DNA of 64,000 nt. Source: Chlorops oryzae. Lineage: Eukaryota > Arthropoda > Insecta > Diptera > Chloropidae. Positions 58,062 to 64,000 of this stretch are shown one piece after another. The notes beneath the pieces were generated by a model. That model was given only the letters and a program-made list of their open reading frames with translations, searched no databases and had not been told where the DNA came from. Numbering within the stretch: the stretch's first letter is position 1; each line of letters opens with the position of its first letter. The DNA lies in NCBI GenBank assembly GCA_020466095.1, contig CM035806.1, positions 144,315,420 to 144,379,419 of the forward strand, in the 5' to 3' direction. The translations under genes were made by a program, and so were the position numbers.

Positions 58062-58604
58062 AATTACGAATACAAATAATCAAATTGGAATCAAGATTAC
58101 TTGCGATTACGAAAAATAATCAAAAATAATCAAAAGTAATCAAAAAAGTAATTCGACTACTTTTGAAGATTATTTTTGATTAATTTTGATTATATTTAGG
58201 GTTTTTGTCTGTTCAACTAGGAATTTTCAGAATTTTGATTCAAAAAGAAATACAAATATATAAAATACAAATATTTTATTATGAAAAAGAACGAAAACAC
58301 ACAATGCATGATAAAACAAAGAAACCATTTTACTCCAAACTGCTATTCGCCTTCATTAAAACTAATTTTTCAAAATAAAAATCAGACAGTGACTGCCTTC
58401 ATGGAGCTTTTACTATGCATGTCAAAAGAAAATAGTCTTTCAACTGGCGCTGATGATGTCAAAAACCCTAAAAATAATCAAAAATAATCAAAAATAATCT
58501 TCAAAAGTAGTCGGATTACTGTTTTGATTACTTTTGATTATTTTTGATTATTTTTCGTAATCGCAAGTAATCCTGATTCCAATTTGATTATTTGTATTCG
58601 TAAT
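58062..58604. repeat. Large AT-rich inverted repeat, hairpin 2
   Basis: Arms 58062-58206 and 58461-58604, about 145 bp each, share ATTACGAATACAAATAATCA and CTTGCGATTACGAAAAATAA in inverted order around a spacer of about 255 bp. Built of AATAATCAAAA words. Same architecture as hairpin 1 but different sequence. Confidence 0.8.
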
Positions 58605-58649
58605 CAATTACTTACAGAAAAATCTCATATAAGGATTATATAATATATG

Positions 58650-58835
58650 TCACTCTCATAGATTTTGGGCGGGAAATTTCGCGCCAGTTAAAAAGAGATG
58701 TTAATCGGCTGGCAAAAAAAGAGCGAGATAGAAATTCTTTTGGTGAGTACCTAAGTGAAAAATGCTCATTTTGGTGGGTACCCAAGACCGTGTTGAAAAG
58801 AGCCAAAATAGAAACGGCTCCTGAGTGACATATAT
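58650..58835. mobile_element. Copy of the hAT-like MITE (single GGTGGGTACCCA block)
   Basis: Ends ATATGTCACTCTCATAG and CTCCTGAGTGACATAT are inverted. The internal sequence is about 85-90% like 23101-23358, but with one instead of three GGTGGGTACCCA blocks. Confidence 0.75.
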
Positions 58836-60710
58836 TGTTATAAGTATATGCCTTATATGTATGAATGTTTTGTAGAGCTGTCAAATATCGTTACTATTCG
58901 GTAAAAAGTAACGATTACTCTAGTCAGTAATCAATAACGTCTCGTTACTGATGGAAGTATCTCGTTACTAGAACTTTTTTTGCACACATGCCAGCTGATG
59001 GTTGCCAGAGTAATAAAGTACTAATGTAATGGGTGCACAAAACAGTATGGTAGTATGTAGAGTAAGTTGAGTTGATATTTGGTTACTAAATACTGGGTGA
59101 AGATTCAAAAAACATGAGAGATTTTTGATTACTTTATCAACATTGAGTTATTCATACAACGTCATTCGTTCGTGAACAACATTTGAAAAAATATAATGAG
59201 TACTTAGTAACCAGTACTAGGTAATGATTAGTTGACGAAAAATAACGAATACACTCGAGTAGTGTAAATTTTAGCATTTTTACAGCTCTAATGTTTTGCT
59301 TAAGATCTTGTCGCTCTGTTTGAGCTGAACAGCCGAACGAGATACCTACTTACATGATGAACAGATATGCGATGATTTTGCTCCAATATGAGATTTACTG
59401 CTTGATAGGTTCTTCTGGACGGTTTTGGGTTGGTTCCGTATAGTGAATTAAAGGTTAAAAATCTTAACCGGATAAAATTTATATGTAGCGATAAAAGCAA
59501 GGCTTTTTTCCTCTATATGGGCAATTTTCATACTGGTAACGTTACATATAAGTCGGTTTTTTTTTTTTTTGTCATGTTTCATAATTAGACCTAAAATTTG
59601 TTGCTTAAAATATTTTTGAATGCACTTATGGTTAAGGAGCTATAAGTGGTTAAAGATTGCTGGAAACGTTAGAAAAATGGAACTTTTGTTAAATTTTGCC
59701 ATATGAATTTTTGACCCTTATAATTCTAACCTCAATAGCTTGTGAACCGTTGACCTCTTTTTTGCACATTTTTAGATCGATACTTTCTGGATAGTGAGTT
59801 TTTCGGATAACGTATGAACGAATAATATCTTAATCGGATAAAATTTTTCTCAACGGATAACCGAACATTTTTCTCTGCCTATGAATTTATTTAAAAGTGG
59901 AGAGATTTGAAATTTTGAACTCCATTCATAAATATCTCTCCCTTATACCTAAATCTCGTTGACAATTTTTTTCTTTTTTTGTTTTCAGAGCGATATGTTC
60001 CCGATAGTGAATCTTTTCCATAACGGATAACGGGAGAAAAAATCTTAACCGGATAAAACTTATCCGGATGGATAACGTCAAATTCTTCTCTTTTTATGAA
60101 ATTAAAAATACGTTCGGAAATTTGAAATTTTAACCGTTATAAATCAACGGTGAGCATTTTCTCAGCGTTCTCAGGCAAGAAACGGATAGTTTCCGGATAG
60201 TTAATATCTTGGATATCTTATATGCAATGAAAAATTTTAACGGGATTAAATTAATTCGGACGCAAAATTGTGGATTTATATGTTGATATGGTTTTATGAA
60301 AAAATCTGGGCGATTTGAAATTTTTGCCTTTTATAATTCAATCCCCAATACCTAAACGCCTATGAATCTTCGATCTCTACGATATTCAATCAATCCCATT
60401 GCCTATGAAATTTGACCATATTGTTATTAGCTGTGCTTCGGAAACCGATGACAGGTGAGTGAAAAATATCAATTAATTTTCTTAGAACTACTTATCTGGC
60501 CGGATAACTTGAATAAGGCTGGAAACATGCAAAACATCCCAATATCCTTTACAGCACTGATGTTGGCTTTTCGTTGTTTCGACAGTTCCCTATTCCCTAT
60601 TTTCGTGAGCACTGTTTCAACTGTTTGTCTTATAGTTCAGAGAATTTTTACTATCGACTCCCATCAATGAAAGGATAACTTGCTCGATATGTTTTGCATT
60701 TCGAACTTAC

Positions 60711-60869
60711 ATTGTACATCGATGTAGGCCTCCTTTTTACTACTTCCGTGCTTATTTGCAACAAAGCATGTGTAGACTCCGGTCTCGTTACGTTTTATAG
60801 GTCCATTCAGTATCAAAGTGTTGTCGTGCACGATGGTTCTATTGTTGAAACGCCATTCGTATGTCGGCA
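60711..60869 (-). CDS. Exon: second half of Ig domain 4
   Basis: Two bases, 52 codons, one base. It starts PTYEWRFNNRTIVHDNT with the core Trp and contains NETGVYTCFVANKHGSS, the F-strand cysteine motif with the D-x-G-x-Y-x-C pattern in the form ETGVYTC. There are sequons at NRT and NET. The acceptor is CTTAAAG and the donor is CAAT|GTAAGT. Confidence 0.9.
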
Positions 60870-61348
60870 CTTTAAGAAGAAAAGAAAAACGAAAGAAAAA
60901 CGAGGGAAAAATAAAGAAAAATCCAAATTAATTTTTCAATATTCCTTGTAAAACGTATGCAAATACTGGAGCACACAAAAGGTATGAGAAAAAAAACCAA
61001 AAAAAAAAAAAAAACAAGTGACAATCTCTTTGGATGGCCCTTGATGTGTCACTTAAACTATCGACATCAATTGTCATACGCACACACCCACACAGACGCA
61101 CAAGCGTCCATTGTTCGAAACGCAGTATTATACGATTACTGTAATGTAAGCTGTAAAATACTCGAGTCTAGGGCACTAGCATGGGGTCTGGATGCTGGCA
61201 CAGATTGCAGGACTATTTTCCATTGAGCACAATATCGAGTAACAACAATGTCAATTTTTGGGCTGCTGTGTCAGCCCTCTCTGTCTGTCTGTCTGTGTGC
61301 TCGTTCCTCTGTGTGCCTGTCTTTGAGTCGCGTCAAGTTGCTGCTTAC
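60870..61348 (-). other. Intron within Ig domain 4
   Basis: 479 bp. An A-run and a CTGT microsatellite near 61279-61297. Nothing else. Confidence 0.7.
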
Positions 61349-61447
61349 CCGGATAAGCTTTTGATGAGCATATGACACGTTGTGTTGGAATCGTATCCTC
61401 TTCAACAAAAACGACCTTATCCGAGACGTTTACATTTTCGGGAGCAT
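61349..61447 (-). CDS. Exon: first half of Ig domain 4
   Basis: Two bases, 32 codons, one base (phase 1 to phase 1). It reads APENVNVSDKVVFVEEDT and then the B strand RVICSSKAYP. The acceptor is TTATGCTAG and the donor is CCGG|GTAAGC. It is a short exon, typical of Ig genes whose domains are split by phase-1 introns. Confidence 0.9.
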
Positions 61448-61649
61448 CTAGCATAATGAAAAGAGACATAGAGAGAGAGAGAAAGGGAGAGAGAGAGAGA
61501 GAAGATGAGAATGAATGAAACTGAGAAAAAATTCAAGTCGGAAGTAAAGTTAATCTTCGATATCTGATATGATGTGATGGGATGTGATGTGATGTGATGT
61601 GAGTGATATGAGTTCAATATGGGTTCTACAGTTCATTACGTATGCTTAC

Positions 61650-61779
61650 ATTCGATGCTGAACCAGGTTCGACTGTTAATACCGTCACCCACTTTGTTGC
61701 CAGTTGACACACATGAATAATTGGCATTATCCCGCTCAATGTCGAATTTATTATTGGGCCAATTCGACATATTGAAATG
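61650..61779 (-). CDS. Exon: second half of Ig domain 3
   Basis: 43 codons plus one base, entering phase 0 and leaving phase 1. It begins HFNMSNWPNNKFDIERDN and contains the F-strand signature ANYSCVSTGNKVGDG. There are two N-glycosylation sequons (NMS, NYS). The acceptor is a clean T-rich TTTTTTTTCAG and the donor is GAAT|GTAAGC. The joined codon with the next exon is Tyr. Confidence 0.9.
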
Positions 61780-62079
61780 CTGAAAAAAAAAAAAATAAAT
61801 AAATAAATAAAATACAAAAAAAATTGTTTCTTTCTTAAATAAATAAATAAATAAATAAATATGACTCAAAAAAAAAAAAAAAATAAAAAAAGAAAAATAA
61901 AAGCATTGCGAAGAACTGTTATGAAGATTAAAATAGCAGCACTGAATTAAATGAGGGTGTAGCCATCTTTTCAAGAAAGTACAAAATACATTCCTGATAA
62001 GAATGGGCGTTTTTTTTATTTTTTTGAAGAAGTAGGTATTTTCTTTTCATTCTTTCCCCCTTTTTTTTTTACTACTCAC

Positions 62080-62467
62080 CAGTACGGAGAGCATGCTCTC
62101 GAAATCGCCAGTTGCCGGTGAAGCGGCCATATATTTATCCCGGATAAAGTAACGTGAGTCATTCTTATCGATCGGTAGCGAGTCGCGCAGCCATGAGATC
62201 TCACAGCGAGGAACGCATTCGATGCGGCACGTCAGACTGGCATTGCGTGTGGTGTGCAGGACACCCGTGTACGGCGGTAGATTCTTGATGAACAGCGGCG
62301 GAGCATTGACCTCCAATGTGACCGTACCCATTTGACCCTTACCGCCTTCGTTGAAGGCATAACATGAGTAATTGGTACGATCGAGCAGTCCCAACTTTTC
62401 GATGATCAGACTCTCCATTTGCGAGACGTCCTGATGTGGTCGCCGGCCACGCGACAGCCATTGATAG
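62080..62467 (-). CDS. Exon: rest of Ig domain 2 and first part of Ig domain 3
   Basis: One base plus 129 codons, ending phase 0 at the donor CTG|GTGAGT. It starts YQWLSRGRRPHQDV with the Ig2 core Trp, then DRTNYSCYAFNEGGKG closes Ig2. After the linker VNAPPLFIKNLPPYTG, Ig3 begins with SLTCRIECVPRCEISWLRD. Ig3 has extra cysteines (CVPRC) besides the canonical one. These may form an additional disulfide and are a good family fingerprint. Confidence 0.9.
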
Positions 62468-63046
62468 CTATTGGCATGCATAAGAATTTGTGAATGAAAT
62501 GAGAATTTACCCATTTTCCGATATAGCGAGAACGTCGACGATGTGGACGATGATGTTTGTATCGATGACGATGAGATTCGTGTCGTTGTGGTCGCCATCG
62601 TATTGTAAAGCGTTAGGATTTCAGTTTCCGGTTCGAATGTTGTTAATGTGAGCAGCGTGCAGATGGAATGATTTTGAAAATCGATTAAAGCATGCGTCTC
62701 CTTCTTTTCGGGACGCTTTTTATTATTTGTTTGATTTTGGTTTTGTTTTTCGTTTTTGTTGGCATGATTTTGGGTTAAGATAGCCTCGTAGGCTTCTTCG
62801 ATTTCATTGGGTTGTAGTGGTTGAATTGTATGGAAGTATATCATAGCCGATCTTGATGTTGATTGTGAATTTTTTGGTAGTGAGAATTGTGATTGTGAAG
62901 TTAGTAATGATTTGGCAGTGGTGGTGGTGGTGGTGGTTTTGTTTGTGTTTGTATTTGTATTTGAGGTGATAATTTTGATGGGTGATTGGTAGGTGAAAAA
63001 ATGGGAATTTTCTGATTGATTGTTTTCGTTTTGTTTTTGAACAAAC
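62468..63046 (-). other. Exitron-like in-frame intron or coding insertion within Ig2
   Basis: 579 nt, exactly 193 codons, with no stop in the host frame and GT-AG at its ends (GTTTGT...AATAG). If kept, it inserts a low-complexity segment rich in Thr, Asn, Gln and Lys (for example TNTNTNKTTTTTTTAKS) between the Ig2 B strand and the core Trp. If removed, the junction reads PEATSYQWLSRG, a normal Ig core. Both readings stay in frame, which is the definition of an exitron. Confidence 0.6.
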
Positions 63047-63162
63047 CTGGTTGCTTCTGGAAAGCCAGGATCCTTGACATCACACTTAAGAGTTACGCTC
63101 TTATTTTTAATCGGTATCAATGGATAATAGAGAACCGAAGCTGGACCGGGCTCATAGTGTAC
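63047..63162 (-). CDS. Exon: start of Ig domain 2
   Basis: 38 codons plus two bases. It runs from VHYEPGPASV to DPGFPEAT and carries the B-strand cysteine (SVTLKCDVKD). The acceptor is CTGTTGCAG and the proposed donor is CCAG|GTTTGT, which leaves phase 2. The open frame continues past this donor without a stop, so the boundary is uncertain. Splicing here restores a normal Ig2 spacing between the cysteine and the core tryptophan, which is why I prefer it as the main form. Confidence 0.8.
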
Positions 63163-63282
63163 CTGCAACAGTTGAGAGGAAGAGAGCAAGCAACACACAA
63201 AAACACACACACACACACACACACACATACAGAGAATTATAAGCCGAATGAAGAAAGATCAATATTTCATTTGATAGATTAC

Positions 63283-63414
63283 CCTTAATTCTTTTTCATC
63301 ACTGCGACCACCCCAACCAGCTTCGTTAAAGCCCTTACATGAATAGTTGTAGAAAAAACCACGCCCAATACTTTCAAGGAGAAGCTTACTGGGATCAATA
63401 TGGCACAAATCCTC
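63283..63414 (-). CDS. Exon: second half of Ig domain 1
   Basis: 44 codons, phase 0 at both ends. It carries the F-strand signature YNYSCKGFNEAGWG that closes Ig1, preceded by the strand segment HIDPSKLLLESIG. It is separated from the previous exon by an intron of only 97 bp. The acceptor ends GACAG and the donor is AGG|GTAATC. The segment DPSKLLLE...NYSC...AAGWG-like is what recalls echinoid-type first Ig domains; that resemblance is from memory, not from a search. Confidence 0.85.
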
Positions 63415-63511
63415 CTGTCATCCATGCAAAGTGAAAGTGGGTCAATATCATAATGGCCGATGTGAATTCGAATGGCAAAACGTTAAAATTTTGTATGCAT
63501 ACTTTTCTTAC

Positions 63512-63687
63512 CCTGGTCTCCTCGCAGTCGGGTAGCTCCTTCAGTAGCGTACCATTCGCGTACCAGCGCACTTTGGTTAGCAATGCCGGATTCGCTTCTT
63601 TAATATTGCAGTAGAGTGTGACATTTGCTTCGTCACTCTCTTTGACAGGACCCTCGGGTATCATCAGCACTTCGACTTCGGGCACAA
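63512..63687 (-). CDS. Exon: first half of Ig domain 1
   Basis: 58 codons plus two leading bases (phase 1). It begins VPEVEVLMIPEGP and ends LPDCEETR. The B-strand cysteine (NVTLYCNI) and the core tryptophan (VRWYANGT) of a first Ig domain are visible, with an N-glycosylation sequon NVT. The upper boundary is a pyrimidine-rich acceptor ending TTGCAG, and the lower boundary is the donor AGG|GTAAG. Upstream in frame is a short hydrophobic stretch starting MHRYLIVVICLA. This could be read as a signal peptide, making this the first coding exon, but the acceptor consensus makes an internal exon more likely. Confidence 0.85.
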
Positions 63688-64000
63688 CTGCAAGGCAAAT
63701 GACAACTATCAAATATCGGTGCATACAGTTGGGCGTTTCAGGCACACATCAAAACACACACACACACACACTCACAGAGAGAGAGAGCGAGAGAGAGAGA
63801 GAGAGAGACAAACAGACACGAGTGTGCTTTAGTTTTCCCGTACATCGAACATTAACATCCATAATTGAAGCTTTAAGCTTCAGGGACAGACTGAATATGA
63901 CTACTGCTGACCGCAATCGTTAAACCAGAGGAATTCATATTCCGTTCAAACGATATCATACGACATGCTCACACACACACACACACACACACACACCAAC
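63688..64000. other. Upstream intron or 5' region with microsatellites
   Basis: (AC)n at 63753-63770, (GA)n at 63776-63808 and (AC)n at 63970-63994. The short in-frame hydrophobic segment MHRYLIVVICLA just before 63687 is the only hint of coding. Confidence 0.5.

Larger units (their letters stand above)
56066..60710 (-). other. Intron between Ig domains 4 and 5
   Basis: 4.6 kb. Main contents are hairpin 2 (58062-58604), a copy of the GGTGGGTACCCA repeat (58650-58835) and several A/T runs. AACGGATAA-type words recur between 59460 and 60240. No exon is recognised. Confidence 0.6.
21083..63687 (-). other. Gene span: Ig-superfamily transmembrane adhesion protein (5' partial)
   Basis: About 17 minus-strand exons join with compatible phases into one open protein of roughly 2,760 residues. 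It has five Ig domains, one transmembrane segment and a tail of about 2,200 residues. Each Ig domain shows the usual Cys...Trp...YxC pattern and is split by an intron. The molecule should sit in the plasma membrane and act in cell-cell recognition or adhesion. The Ig sequences recall the echinoid/friend-of-echinoid group of flies, but I see no FN3 domain, so the assignment stays at family level. The 5' end is open: an acceptor-like site at 63688 suggests that upstream exons, including the signal peptide, lie beyond the window. Exon structure comes from splice-site and phase reasoning only, without transcripts. Confidence 0.85.

Noticed and set aside
63016..63288. Short plus-strand open frames over the Ig exons
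   Set aside because: Antisense shadows of exons with Ig signatures.
1..64000. CRISPR array, bacterial operon or viral genome
   Set aside because: No direct repeat/spacer pattern, no operon spacing, and clear spliceosomal introns throughout the one gene.

Overview
The window is AT-rich animal DNA that looks like a brachyceran fly genome, possibly a tephritid. The signs are AT-rich introns with GT-AG splice sites, fly-style polyglutamine and polyasparagine coding runs, and dense small transposable elements. No species can be named from the sequence alone, and I see no bacterial, viral or CRISPR content.

The only protein-coding gene I can support is on the minus strand. It runs from at least 63687 (its 5' end probably lies outside the window) down to 21083, in about 17 exons whose phases I checked by hand. 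It encodes a single-pass immunoglobulin-superfamily cell-surface protein. The extracellular part has five Ig domains (63.7-54.06 kb). A transmembrane exon follows directly (47.2 kb), with no FN3 domain seen between them. Then comes a very large low-complexity cytoplasmic tail (42.7-21.1 kb, roughly 2,200 residues). The tail carries two YENL motifs, proline-rich stretches and, in its last exon, a pair of ITIM-like tyrosine motifs. The Ig domains recall the echinoid/friend-of-echinoid type of fly adhesion molecule, but I give no gene symbol.

Three features of this gene stand out. (1) A 579-nt stretch inside Ig2 is open in frame, is a multiple of three and is bounded by GT-AG, so it can be read as an exitron or as a coding insertion. 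(2) The exon at 27.8-26.2 kb is open in two frames. They are reconcilable by a 4-nt tandem splice donor upstream (GTNNGT) or by a one-base deletion. (3) Two C-termini are possible: read-through to a hydrophobic VHI end at 26161, or splicing to the ITIM-like exon at 21.1-21.2 kb.

The rest is introns and a gene-free left flank (1-21 kb). Both are full of TC satellites, foldback and TIR elements (hAT-like with 8-bp target duplications, pogo-like with TA duplications), nested insertions, three copies of a GTCC/GTCT-containing interspersed repeat, LINE fragments and a tRNA-derived SINE. The SINE's tail matches the 3' end of the LINE fragment in the same window. At least seven tRNA-like A-box/B-box modules occur; five of them sit inside elements with terminal inverted repeats.
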